A stretch of DNA of 14,603 nucleotides. Source: JBARRS01 sp049644345. GTDB lineage: Bacteria; Actinomycetota; Thermoleophilia; Gaiellales; Gaiellaceae. Positions 1 through 6,875 of this stretch are shown here, piece after piece (position 1 is the first letter of the stretch; every line of letters starts with the position of its first letter). The stretch is taken from positions 1-14,603 of the forward strand of contig JBARRS010000070.1 in NCBI GenBank assembly GCA_049644345.1, in the 5' to 3' direction. The position numbers and the translations under genes are program-made. The notes below the pieces were generated by a model, which was not told the DNA's origin, ran no database searches, and worked only from the letters and a program-made list of their open reading frames with translations.

Positions 1-831
1 GCCGACGACCGCGACCCGCTCCGCTCCGATTTCCTCCGCCTCCGCGAGCGTGCGCTCGACGAGCGCGCGGACGATCGCGCGCTGATAGCTCGCGGCGAGG
101 TCGGCGCGACGACGCTCGAGCTCCTCCGAGCCGAGGTCGCGCACCGTGTAGAGGAGCGCGGTCTTCAGGCCCGAGAAGGAGAAGTCGAGGCCGGGCACGC
201 GCGCAACCGGAAAAGCGAACGCCTCCGCATCCCCCTCGGTACTCAGCCGGTCGATCGCGGCGCCTCCCGGATAGCCGAGCCCGAGCAGGCGCGCCCCCTT
301 GTCGAAGGCCTCGCCGGCCGCGTCGTCGAGCGTCGACCCCAGGACGCGGAACCCCGAGCGATCGCGGACGTCCAGCAGCAGCGTGTGACCGCCGCTCGCG
401 AGCAGGCAGAGGAACGGCGGCTCGACCGAATCCGGCTCGAGATAGAGCGAGGAGACGTGGCCGTGGAGGTGGTCGACCGGGACGAAGGGCAGCCCCCGCG
501 CCCACGCGAGTGCCTTCGCAGCAGAGAGGCCGACCAGCAGCGCGCCGATCAAACCCGGGCCCTGCGTGACGGCGATCCGGTCGACGTCGTCGAACGTCGC
601 ATCCGCCCGCGCCAGCGCCTCGCGCAACACGGGCAGGACGAGCTCGAGGTGGCGACGCGAGGCAACCTCCGGGACGACCCCGCCGTAGCGCGCGTGCAGG
701 GCGGCCTGCGACGAGACGACGTTGGCGCGGATCTGCCCGTCGTCGGTGACGAGCGCAGCGGCGGTCTCGTCGCAGGAAGTCTCCAGGCCGAGAATCAGCT
801 GTCCGCGGTCTCCCCGAGCGGGTCTTTCCAC
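1..831 (-). CDS. tsaD: tRNA N6-adenosine threonylcarbamoyltransferase TsaD, 3' end cut by window edge
   Basis: TsaD transfers the threonylcarbamoyl group from TC-AMP to A37 of ANN-decoding tRNAs, making t6A, together with TsaB and TsaE in the bacterial cytoplasm. The reading frame shows the family signature ILGLETSCDET near the N-terminus, the metal-binding His pair of DHLHGH (H121 and H125 from the GTG start), LLASGGHT, the GEAFDKGARLLGLGYPGG segment and FSFSGLKTA. It runs off the left edge at VAVVG, just where the conserved Gly-rich GGVAAN region should begin, so about 65 residues are missing. The GTG at 831 is the first usable start and overlaps rimI by 37 bases. A CTG at 798, preceded at 11 bases by GGGGAG, would give a length matching E. 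coli TsaD better (H110/H114 versus H111/H115). The identification is secure; the start is uncertain. Confidence 0.95.
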   Translation of the reverse strand, partial: MERPARGDRGQLILGLETSCDETAAALVTDDGQIRANVVSSQAALHARYGGVVPEVASRRHLELVLPVLREALARADATFDDVDRIAVTQGPGLIGALLVGLSAAKALAWARGLPFVPVDHLHGHVSSLYLEPDSVEPPFLCLLASGGHTLLLDVRDRSGFRVLGSTLDDAAGEAFDKGARLLGLGYPGGAAIDRLSTEGDAEAFAFPVARVPGLDFSFSGLKTALLYTVRDLGSEELERRRADLAASYQRAIVRALVERTLAEAEEIGAERVAVVG

Positions 832-1274
832 ATGATCAGGGCGTCTTCTCGATTGTCCGTGTAGTAGCCGCGCCGCACGCCCCGCGCGTTGAAGCCGAGC
901 GCTTCGTAGAGCTTGATCGCGCCGATGTTCGAGACCCGAACCTCGAGCGTGTAGCCGCGGCGGCTACGACCTGTGGTGAGCTCGAACAGGTTCGAGAGCA
1001 GCGCGGTCGCGATTCCCCTGCGGCGCTGGCTCGGGTCGACGCACACGTTCATCACGTGCCAGGCGTCGACGTAGCGAGAGATGATCAGGTAGCCGATCAG
1101 GACGCTCGTCTCCGGATCGAAGGCGCCGAGGCAGATGGAAGACGGTTTCGCGAGCTCGCTCGCGAACATCGAGCGCGACCACGGCGTCGGGTAGGAGCGC
1201 CGCTCGATCTCCTCGATCCCGTTGAGGTCGCCGAGCTGGAGCCGGCGGACGTCGACCCTCGTCATCTCCTTCAT
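795..1274 (-). CDS. rimI: Ribosomal protein S18-alanine N-acetyltransferase RimI (GNAT)
   Basis: This is a GNAT-fold acetyltransferase of 159 residues, the usual RimI length. RimI acetylates the N-terminal Ala of ribosomal protein S18 in E. coli; in other bacteria the substrate range may be wider. Visible features are the acetyl-CoA pyrophosphate-binding loop QRRRGIA (residues 83-89) after strand VMNVCVD, the Glu of LEVR (E111), an Asn at 116, and the C-terminal YEALGF-x-GVRRGYY-x-EDALIM signature typical of RimI. The ATG at 1274 sits in an ATGA overlap with the tsaB stop and follows GGAGG by 8 bases. A longer reading frame upstream exists but lies inside tsaB and has no GNAT similarity. Placement between tsaB and tsaD is the classic context of this gene. 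Confidence in the family is high; the exact substrate is inferred. Confidence 0.93.
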   Translation of the reverse strand: MKEMTRVDVRRLQLGDLNGIEEIERRSYPTPWSRSMFASELAKPSSICLGAFDPETSVLIGYLIISRYVDAWHVMNVCVDPSQRRRGIATALLSNLFELTTGRSRRGYTLEVRVSNIGAIKLYEALGFNARGVRRGYYTDNREDALIMWKDPLGETADS

Positions 1275-1867
1275 CGCCGCGCCTCCGCGTCGGGGACCCG
1301 CAGGTAGACAGGCTCGACCGCATCGGGGGAGCCGAACTCGCTGGCCAGCCGCGCGTGGAAGCGGGCCCGCGGCAGGTGGCGCTCGTCTTCGTCCGGCGGC
1401 ACGTTCAGGCCGACCGCCTCGAGCACGGCCCGGTAGCGAACGGCGCCGTCGCCGACGCACACGGCGCCGGCCTCGAGGGAAAGCTCCTCGGGTGACAGCA
1501 CCGAGGGGCCGTCGCCGAGCAAGGCGAAGACCTCCCGACGCCCGCCGTCGATCACGGGCGTCGCGTCCGGCGCACCGGCTGCGAGGGCATCCAGAGTCGA
1601 GACGCCGGCCAACGGGGCATCGAGCGCGAGCGCGAGAGTCCGGGCAGCCGCGAGGCCGACGCGGATGCCTGTGAAGCTACCGGGCCCGGTGCCGACCACG
1701 ATCCGATCGAGCTCGCGTGGCTCGGCTCCGGCCTCGCGGAGCAGCTCATCGACGTCTGCGAGCACGCGCAGCGGCTGCGAGGCGCGCTCGCCGAGGACTT
1801 CCCCGTCCGCGACGAGCGCGCTCGTCGCAATCGAGGTTGCCGTGTCAAAGGCGAGAGTCAGCCCCAA
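1271..1867 (-). CDS. tsaB: tRNA threonylcarbamoyladenosine biosynthesis protein TsaB
   Basis: TsaB is the catalytically inactive ASKHA-fold partner that heterodimerises with TsaD and scaffolds the t6A complex. The 198-residue product starts LTLAFDTATSIAT, has the conserved GTGPGSFTGIRVGLAAARTLA stretch around residues 59-78, then GVSTLDALA and VIDGGRREVFALL, the TsaB counterpart of the DARR-EVY segment. Length is within the family range of about 200-235. The start is a TTG at 1867, which lies 23 bases inside tsaE. No ATG or GTG gives a complete N-terminal beta strand, so TTG is the sensible choice. Overlap with tsaE upstream and rimI downstream implies one transcript and translational coupling. 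Confidence 0.93.
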   Translation of the reverse strand: MGLTLAFDTATSIATSALVADGEVLGERASQPLRVLADVDELLREAGAEPRELDRIVVGTGPGSFTGIRVGLAAARTLALALDAPLAGVSTLDALAAGAPDATPVIDGGRREVFALLGDGPSVLSPEELSLEAGAVCVGDGAVRYRAVLEAVGLNVPPDEDERHLPRARFHARLASEFGSPDAVEPVYLRVPDAEARR

Positions 1868-2300
1868 AGGCCTGTTCTAGCAGGGGTTTTTCGGTGCTTC
1901 CGACGGTGATCAGTCTATGGCCTCGATCAAGGTGCCTCAAACGTACCGCCGCGCGCGCGGGTGGCAGCGATTCGGCGCCCGCCTCGGGCCACTCGACGAA
2001 GCAGATCGCATCCTGGAAGTAGGGCTCGAGGTCGCCCCACTCGGCGGCGGAGAGGCCCTCGAAGCGAAAGAGGTCGACGTGCGAGACGTCCGGGTCGGCG
2101 GGATAGCGATGCCCGACTGTGAACGTCGGGCTCGTCACCGGAACGGTGACGCCGAGCGCGCGGCAGGCGCCGCGGACGAACGTCGTCTTGCCGCTGCCGA
2201 GCTCGCCCGAGACGGTGACGACGTCGCCCACGCGAAGCTCGCCCACAAGCCGTGCGGCGAGTGCCTCCGTGTCCTCGGGAGAGGAGGAGATGAACTCCAT
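1845..2300 (-). CDS. tsaE: tRNA threonylcarbamoyladenosine biosynthesis ATPase TsaE
   Basis: TsaE is a small P-loop ATPase that binds the TsaB-TsaD dimer and resets it between catalytic cycles. The 151-residue protein carries the Walker A loop GELGSGKTT at residues 32-40, the VTSPTFT switch (55-61), HVDLFR with the Asp that contacts Mg (D76), and the ICFVEWPE segment (E103-W104) diagnostic of the family. Start ATG at 2300 lies 17 bases after the stop of the uracil-DNA glycosylase gene; only a weak GAG precedes it, which suggests readthrough-coupled translation. The gene heads the Tsa group in the order tsaE-tsaB-rimI-tsaD, an arrangement common in actinobacteria. Confidence 0.95.
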   Translation of the reverse strand: MEFISSSPEDTEALAARLVGELRVGDVVTVSGELGSGKTTFVRGACRALGVTVPVTSPTFTVGHRYPADPDVSHVDLFRFEGLSAAEWGDLEPYFQDAICFVEWPEAGAESLPPARAAVRLRHLDRGHRLITVGSTEKPLLEQAFGADSRL

Positions 2301-2317
2301 CTCGAGAGGCTAGACGG

Positions 2318-2965
2318 CTAAAAGAGGCCGAGTTGAACGGCGGGCTCGGACGCGGAGACGACAATCGGCTCGGATCCGACCGCGGCCGGCACGTCGAGCG
2401 GGCGCCCGAGCAAGTCGGGCAGGCGGGCGAAGTCCTCCTCGAGCACGCGCAGCATCGCCGGGGTGTAGAGCGCCGCCGCGGGGTGATAGAGCGGATAGAG
2501 AAGCACCCGCCGCCCGCCGAGCGTCGTCTCCTGCTCGCGGCCGTGGACACGTGTGATCCCGGCCGGCTTCCCGGAGAGCAGCTTCGTCGCGAAGTTCCCG
2601 AGCGTCCCGACGACGCGCGGCTCGATCAGCTCGATCTGTCGGAAGAGGTGGCCCTCGCAGGCCTCGATCTCGTCCGGCTGCGGATCCCGGTTTCCGGGAG
2701 GCCTGCACTTTAAGACGTTCGCGACGTACACCTGGCTGCGCTCCAGACCGATCCCCGCGAGCAGCTTGTCGAGCAGCTTCCCAGCTTGGCCGACGAAGGG
2801 GTAGCCCTGCTTGTCCTCGTGGAAGCCGGGCGCCTCGCCGACGAACATCAGGTCCGACTTGGGATCGCCGACGCCGAAGACGACCTGGGTCCGCCCCTGT
2901 GCGAGGCGGCACTTCGTGCAGCCGGCGACTTGCTGCTCGAACGCCGCTAGCTCAGCTGCAGCCAC
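2318..2965 (-). CDS. Family 4 (Fe-S) uracil-DNA glycosylase
   Basis: This enzyme removes uracil from DNA arising by cytosine deamination, beginning base excision repair. From the chosen GTG (2965) it is 215 residues. The four Cys expected to hold a [4Fe-4S] cluster are C16 and C19 (AGCTKCRLA) and C87 and C103 (LKCRPPGNRDPQ...EAC). Active-site motif 1 is GEAPG at 43-47, followed by the GYPFVGQAGKLLD block; motif 2 is the YHPAAAL segment at 160-166. These features fit family 4 rather than family 5. The frame stays open to 3106, but the extra N-terminal residues lie within the zinc-ribbon gene in another frame and look like shadow. The GTG at 2965 overlaps that gene by 14 bases and has GGGAG very close upstream; a GTG at 2999 is an alternative. 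Confidence 0.9.
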   Translation of the reverse strand: MAAAELAAFEQQVAGCTKCRLAQGRTQVVFGVGDPKSDLMFVGEAPGFHEDKQGYPFVGQAGKLLDKLLAGIGLERSQVYVANVLKCRPPGNRDPQPDEIEACEGHLFRQIELIEPRVVGTLGNFATKLLSGKPAGITRVHGREQETTLGGRRVLLYPLYHPAAALYTPAMLRVLEEDFARLPDLLGRPLDVPAAVGSEPIVVSASEPAVQLGLF

Positions 2966-3158
2966 AACTCCCGCCGCAACAGCCTCCGCTTCCGCCACCG
3001 AAGCTCGGCTGCTCGGCGGTGCCGTGAGCCGCGAACACGGACAGCTGCTTGCGCACGTTGGAGCCCCCGCAGTCAGGACAGTCCGGATCGACTCCGTTCC
3101 GGACAAGCTCCTCGAAGGGCGACTCGCACTCCATGCACACGTACTCGTAGATCGGCAC
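2952..3158 (-). CDS. FmdB-family zinc-ribbon regulatory-type protein
   Basis: This 68-residue protein begins MPIYEYVC, the nearly invariant opening of FmdB/CxxC_CXXC_SSSS family proteins. The zinc ribbon is made by CMEC (residues 8-11) and CPDC. It ends in a Gly/Ser/Cys-rich tail (GGGSGGCCGGSCGCS). The family name comes from a gene linked to formamidase, but the molecular role is not established; small single-ribbon proteins of this type are widespread. The start is the GTG at 3158. A TTG at 3179 would add seven residues that the family does not have. No Shine-Dalgarno sequence is visible. It overlaps the glycosylase gene by 14 bases, so both are probably co-transcribed ahead of the Tsa genes. 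Confidence 0.85.
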   Translation of the reverse strand: MPIYEYVCMECESPFEELVRNGVDPDCPDCGGSNVRKQLSVFAAHGTAEQPSFGGGSGGCCGGSCGCS

Positions 3159-3169
3159 CTTGATTCGAG

Positions 3170-3175
3170 ACCCTA
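3170..3175 (-). promoter_or_regulatory. Possible -10 element for a near-leaderless fmdB transcript
   Basis: On the minus strand TAGGGT fits the TAnnnT pattern and ends 11 bases before the GTG of the zinc-ribbon gene. That gene has no recognisable Shine-Dalgarno sequence, so a very short leader is possible, as is common in actinobacteria. There is no convincing -35 hexamer. This is weak evidence from pattern alone. The 73-base gap to the ctaG stop is the only place for a promoter driving the fmdB-to-tsaD group. Confidence 0.25.
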
Positions 3176-3231
3176 GCAACGGCTTCTAGCTGGCGGTCCC
3201 GCATCTTGCAGACCCGGCCGGACGGCGCCTG

Positions 3232-4086
3232 CTAGAGGCTGCGGGCTGCAACTCGGCGCGACGGCCTGCGTCCGCGCTTCGGCTCCTCTTCGTCGAGCCA
3301 GCGGTAGATCGCCCAGAAGACGATGAGCCCGTACGTGATCGAGCCCGGTCCCCACATCACGCCGCCTGCGAGCTGCTGGTCGGAGAGCGCCGAGATTCCC
3401 CCGGGCCGTGCGTGGCGCGACGCATAGGCGCCGTACAGCGGCGAGGGCGCGAGCGCAAGCACGACGGCCAGTACCCAGGAGGCAATAGCTCCCGCCGTGA
3501 CGTAGAGCGCGCGCCTCAGATGGTCGAGCCCCGGGTGGAAAGGCGGCGAGTCGAGCACCTGCGCCCAGAAGAGCATCCCGAACCCGATGAAAGACGCGTG
3601 CTCCGTGTAGTGGACCGCGGTGTTCGCCAGTGTCAGGTCGTACAGCCAGGGGACGTGCCAGAGAGCGAGATCGCCGTTGAAGAGGATCCAGGCGGTGAGA
3701 GGACGCGCGGTCGCCCGCGCCACCGACCGCAGCCCGCGGAGCCTCGGGCTCGTCACGATCGTCCCCGCGACGGCACGGCGGAAGCCGATCGGGAGCGGAC
3801 GCCAGAACGGAAGCCAGGGCGCGCCGAGGACGAGCAGCGGCGCGGCGACCAGCATCAGGAGGCCGTGCTGGACCATGTGCGCCCAGAAAAGCTCGTCGGC
3901 CGCCGAGTCGAGGAGCACGAGCGCGGCGAGGATCGCCGCGAGGCCCGTGTAGAAGGCCGCCGGTCGCCAGAGGTCAGGCAGCGGGCGGCGGCCGCCGACA
4001 AGGCGCAGCGGGCGCCGGTGGGTGCCCCAGGCATACCAGGCCGCCGCGACCGCGACAGGCGCGATCACGCTGGCCTCGAAGTTCAC
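3232..4086 (-). CDS. ctaG: Cytochrome c oxidase assembly factor, Caa3_CtaG family
   Basis: A 284-residue polytopic membrane protein of the Bacillus-type CtaG family (distinct from Cox11), which is needed for assembly of aa3/caa3 oxidases, probably at the CuB site. Roughly seven hydrophobic segments are visible. Conserved family blocks are WAHMVQHGLLMLVAAPLLVLGAP with its two His, the LALWHVPWLYD segment, and HYTEHASFIGFGMLFWAQVLDSPP. A basic tail (KRGRRPSRRVAARSL) is predicted to be cytoplasmic. The GTG start at 4086 follows a GGCGGGG run and lies 21 bases after the stop of the small membrane-protein gene. It is the last gene of the oxidase operon. No clear hairpin terminator follows it. Confidence 0.9.
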   Translation of the reverse strand: MNFEASVIAPVAVAAAWYAWGTHRRPLRLVGGRRPLPDLWRPAAFYTGLAAILAALVLLDSAADELFWAHMVQHGLLMLVAAPLLVLGAPWLPFWRPLPIGFRRAVAGTIVTSPRLRGLRSVARATARPLTAWILFNGDLALWHVPWLYDLTLANTAVHYTEHASFIGFGMLFWAQVLDSPPFHPGLDHLRRALYVTAGAIASWVLAVVLALAPSPLYGAYASRHARPGGISALSDQQLAGGVMWGPGSITYGLIVFWAIYRWLDEEEPKRGRRPSRRVAARSL

Positions 4087-4107
4087 GCACCCCGCCGACC
4101 GAGCCGC

Positions 4108-4251
4108 TCATCCATCGCGGGAAGAGATCTCCCCGTGCGACCGCCGCGGGATCGCACGCCGAAACGCTACAGCCCAGATCCCCAGGATGACGACGAGCAG
4201 CGAGAGCGGAATGACGAGCGTCAGGACGGCGCCTGAGGTGACATGGCTCAT
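4108..4251 (-). CDS. Small single-span membrane protein in the oxidase operon (47 aa)
   Basis: A short frame begins MSHVTSGAVLTLVIP, continues through one strongly hydrophobic helix (about residues 9-30, ending ILGIWAVAF) and finishes with a basic, soluble tail (RRAIPRRSHGEISSRDG). A perfect GGAGG lies 8 bases before the ATG, one of the best ribosome-binding sites in the window. An inverted repeat (CCGAC-AA-GTCGG, 4263-4274) abuts and partly covers that site. It sits between coxC and ctaG, with 61 and 21 base gaps. Topology is predicted N-out, positive tail inside. I do not recognise the family. Small one-helix subunits are common in heme-copper oxidases (subunit IV types), so an accessory subunit or assembly helper is a reasonable inference, not a demonstrated role. 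Confidence 0.75.
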   Translation of the reverse strand: MSHVTSGAVLTLVIPLSLLVVILGIWAVAFRRAIPRRSHGEISSRDG

Positions 4252-4312
4252 TGGCAGTACCTCCGACTTGTCGGAACTGTAGACGCCGCCGGATCCCCGG
4301 CACGCATCGCGG

Positions 4313-4918
4313 TCACCTGACGACGTAGAGGAGCAGGAAGGCGCCCAGTTCGACGAGCCCCAGCACGCCCCAGTACAGCGCCAGTCCCTCGGCCGTCGGG
4401 CGGATCAACTCGATTGGCCGCCCGAGGCGGTTGAAGCTCTCCGAGAGCAATGTCGTCAGCCAGTAGATGACGGCCAGGACGTTCACGATGTAGAGCCCGG
4501 TCCACCCGACGAACACGCTCGGGAAGCTCCCGTCGCCCGGGCCGAAGCCGAGGTTCGCGTACTCCGCCGACTGGAGGCCGACGGCGGCGAGCGCGAGCAG
4601 GATCGCCGCCGACATTCCCGCCCGCCAGCGGGGGACGTTGGCCGTTCGCGTCGACCAGGCGCCGAGCCAGGCGGCACCTACGCTGGCGAGCACACAGATC
4701 AGGATCGCGATGCCGTACGCGCGTGAGGGATGGATGTGGTGGGCGTTCCAACGTCCGTTCGTGTTGAGTGCACGCAGGTAGAAGAACGCGAACAGGAACG
4801 CGACGAAGAAGAACGTCTGGGCGGCCGCGCCGAGCTGCGAGACAAGCGCGACATTGCGCGCCCCGATCTCGAAGTCCTCGACGGCGTACGCCGGACGGAT
4901 CTCTGCCCCGTTGGTCAC
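4313..4918 (-). CDS. coxC: Heme-copper oxidase subunit III, five-helix form
   Basis: Subunit III supports the stability and proton uptake of aa3-type oxidases and carries no metal. The 201-residue product has five hydrophobic spans (about 28-48, 67-89, 100-120, 132-158 and 176-199), so it lacks the first two helices of seven-helix forms. Recognisable family features are the QTFFFVAFLFAFFYLRA first helix, the conserved Glu in LQSAEYANLGF and the SVFVGWTGLYIVNV segment. In most relatives the last reads TGFHGLHV; both His are replaced here. The GTG start at 4918 is 3 bases after the coxA stop, so translation is likely coupled. Assignment as subunit III is firm from position and pattern; the sequence is divergent. 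Confidence 0.88.
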   Translation of the reverse strand: MTNGAEIRPAYAVEDFEIGARNVALVSQLGAAAQTFFFVAFLFAFFYLRALNTNGRWNAHHIHPSRAYGIAILICVLASVGAAWLGAWSTRTANVPRWRAGMSAAILLALAAVGLQSAEYANLGFGPGDGSFPSVFVGWTGLYIVNVLAVIYWLTTLLSESFNRLGRPIELIRPTAEGLALYWGVLGLVELGAFLLLYVVR

Positions 4919-4921
4919 GAC

Positions 4922-6859
4922 CTACTTCCCTGCCGCTGCGATCGCGCCGGCACCGAAATCGGCGACGGCGGGCGCGTTCGGGACGCCGTACTCGTACGGG
5001 CCGGCCGTGACGACCGGGATCCGCTCGAAGTTGTGGACGGGCACCGGCGTCGGCACCTGCCACTCGAGCGAGCGGCTTTGCCACGGGTTTGCGAGTGCCG
5101 GGATGCGCGCGAAGACGAGCGACCAGACGAGGTTTCCGACGAAGACGAGCATGGAGAACCCGAGCGCGAACGCCGAGGCCGAGACGAAGATGTTGAGCGT
5201 CTGGAGGTGCGGCGCATAGGTGGATACGCGGCGCGGCATGTCGAGGAACCCGGCCGCGAAGAGCGGGAAGAACGTCAGGTTGAAGAAGACAAACATCGTC
5301 CAGAAGTGGATCTTGCCGAGCGTCTCGTTGAGGACGATGCCCGTCATCTTGGGCAGCCAGTAGTAGGTCGCGGCGAAGAACGCGAAGACGAGCCCGCCCA
5401 TGATCGTGTAGTGGAAGTGCGCCATCACGAAGAAGCTGCCGTGGGTGGTGACGTCGCTCGGGACGTCCGAGAGATAGATCCCTGAGAGGCCTCCGATCAG
5501 GAAGTTGAAGAAGAAGGCGAGCGCGAACAGCATCGGTACGGTGAACCGAATGCGGCCGCGCCAGATCGTTCCCATCCCGTTGAGGAAGATGAACCCGGTC
5601 GGGATCGAGATCAGCTCGGTGGTCAGCATGTAGAACGGACGCAGGTTCGAGTTGATCCCGCTGACGAACAGATGGTGCTGCCAGACCATGAAGCTGAGCA
5701 GGGTGACGCCGAGCATGCCGGCAACGGCGAGGCGGTAGCCCCAGAGCGGCTTGCGCGCGAATACGGGCAGGATCTCGAGGACGATCCCGAAGCCCGGTAA
5801 CGCGAGGATGTAGACCTCGGGGTGGCCGAAGAACCAGAACAGGTTCTCGTACAGGTACGGGCTGCCGCCGCCGCTCGCGATGTAGAAGGACGTGTTCGCC
5901 GCGCGGTCCATCATTCCCATCGTCATCGCGGCGATCAGCACGGGCGGCGCGAGCGCCATCAGAACCGAGGTCGAGAGGACCGCCCAAACGAAGATGGGCA
6001 GCCGCGTCCATGTGAGGCCGGGTGCCCGCATCGTCAGGATCGTCACCAGCAGGTTGATACCGACCAACGTGAGCGAGAGCGCAATCAGGATGAACGCGAA
6101 GATGTAGGCGTCCATACCCGCGCGGGCCTCGTCGGCGAGGGGCGCGTAGCCGGTCCAGCCGGTCGGAAAGCCGTTCCAGGCGATCGACGAGAGCAGCACC
6201 AGCCCAGCGAGCGGCACGAGCCAGAACGTGAAGGCCTCGACCCGCGGGAAGGCGAGCCGCCTGGCGCCGATCATCAGAGGGACGAAGTAGTTACCGAACG
6301 GCCCCAGGATGAAGGCCGAGGTCATCATGATCATCATCGTCCCGTGCAGGCCGACCAGCGAGATGTACTGGCCGGCGGGCCAGGCGTGCTCCGTGTGGTG
6401 CAGGAGCTCCGTTCGGATCAGCATCGCGTTCAGGCCGCCGATGAAGAAGAACAGGCCGACGCCGAAGAAGTACTGGATCCCCACGACCTTGTGGTCGGTG
6501 CAGAGCGTGAAGTACCGGCCGACGCCGCTTCCCTCGTGCTGGCGCATCGTCGATTCGGGGAGGGTGTACACCCCCTCACTACCCGAGCTGAGCGGAGGGC
6601 GGCCCGCGAGGCGCGCTATCGGATAGTTGAAGAAGCCAAGGCCGGCGAACCAGCCGATCGTTCCGAACAGGAAGCCCATGAAGATGCGGACGTCGTTCTG
6701 GTCGGTGGCGATCAGGTACTTGTGGCCCACGGCGATCTTCCCGCCGATCCACGCCCCCAGGAAGAACCCTCCGACGCCGAGCAGGATCGCGGCGAGCACG
6801 TTGAACCCGACGAGGCGTCGCCAGGCGGGCGGTGTCACCGCGACGGCAGCTGTGCTCAT
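4922..6859 (-). CDS. coxA: Cytochrome c oxidase subunit I (heme-copper oxidase, A-type-like)
   Basis: This is the catalytic subunit that reduces O2 to water at the heme a3-CuB site. At 645 residues it is longer than the usual 530-560. Visible ligands are heme a H172 (LHGTMMIMM) and H483, heme a3 H481 (AHFHY), and CuB H346 with the cross-linked Tyr Y350 in GHPEVY plus H395-H396 (VWQHHLF). E348 of GHPEVY, typical of A1-type enzymes, is kept. Two unusual points stand out: the K-channel PTG-x-K position is I424 (PTGFIFLNG), and the D-channel GAPDMAFPR position is R201 (GARRLAFPR). A two-helix extension of about 115 residues precedes the standard TDHKVVGIQY first helix. The ATG at 6859 has AGGAG 7 bases upstream. 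It follows coxB by 16 bases. Confidence 0.96.
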   Translation of the reverse strand: MSTAAVAVTPPAWRRLVGFNVLAAILLGVGGFFLGAWIGGKIAVGHKYLIATDQNDVRIFMGFLFGTIGWFAGLGFFNYPIARLAGRPPLSSGSEGVYTLPESTMRQHEGSGVGRYFTLCTDHKVVGIQYFFGVGLFFFIGGLNAMLIRTELLHHTEHAWPAGQYISLVGLHGTMMIMMTSAFILGPFGNYFVPLMIGARRLAFPRVEAFTFWLVPLAGLVLLSSIAWNGFPTGWTGYAPLADEARAGMDAYIFAFILIALSLTLVGINLLVTILTMRAPGLTWTRLPIFVWAVLSTSVLMALAPPVLIAAMTMGMMDRAANTSFYIASGGGSPYLYENLFWFFGHPEVYILALPGFGIVLEILPVFARKPLWGYRLAVAGMLGVTLLSFMVWQHHLFVSGINSNLRPFYMLTTELISIPTGFIFLNGMGTIWRGRIRFTVPMLFALAFFFNFLIGGLSGIYLSDVPSDVTTHGSFFVMAHFHYTIMGGLVFAFFAATYYWLPKMTGIVLNETLGKIHFWTMFVFFNLTFFPLFAAGFLDMPRRVSTYAPHLQTLNIFVSASAFALGFSMLVFVGNLVWSLVFARIPALANPWQSRSLEWQVPTPVPVHNFERIPVVTAGPYEYGVPNAPAVADFGAGAIAAAGK

Positions 6860-6875
6860 GCGTGCGCTCCTCTCG

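Noticed and set aside
2966..3106. N-terminal extension of the uracil-DNA glycosylase
   Set aside because: Overlaps the FmdB gene in another frame and adds no family feature; the conserved Cys region begins soon after the GTG at 2965.
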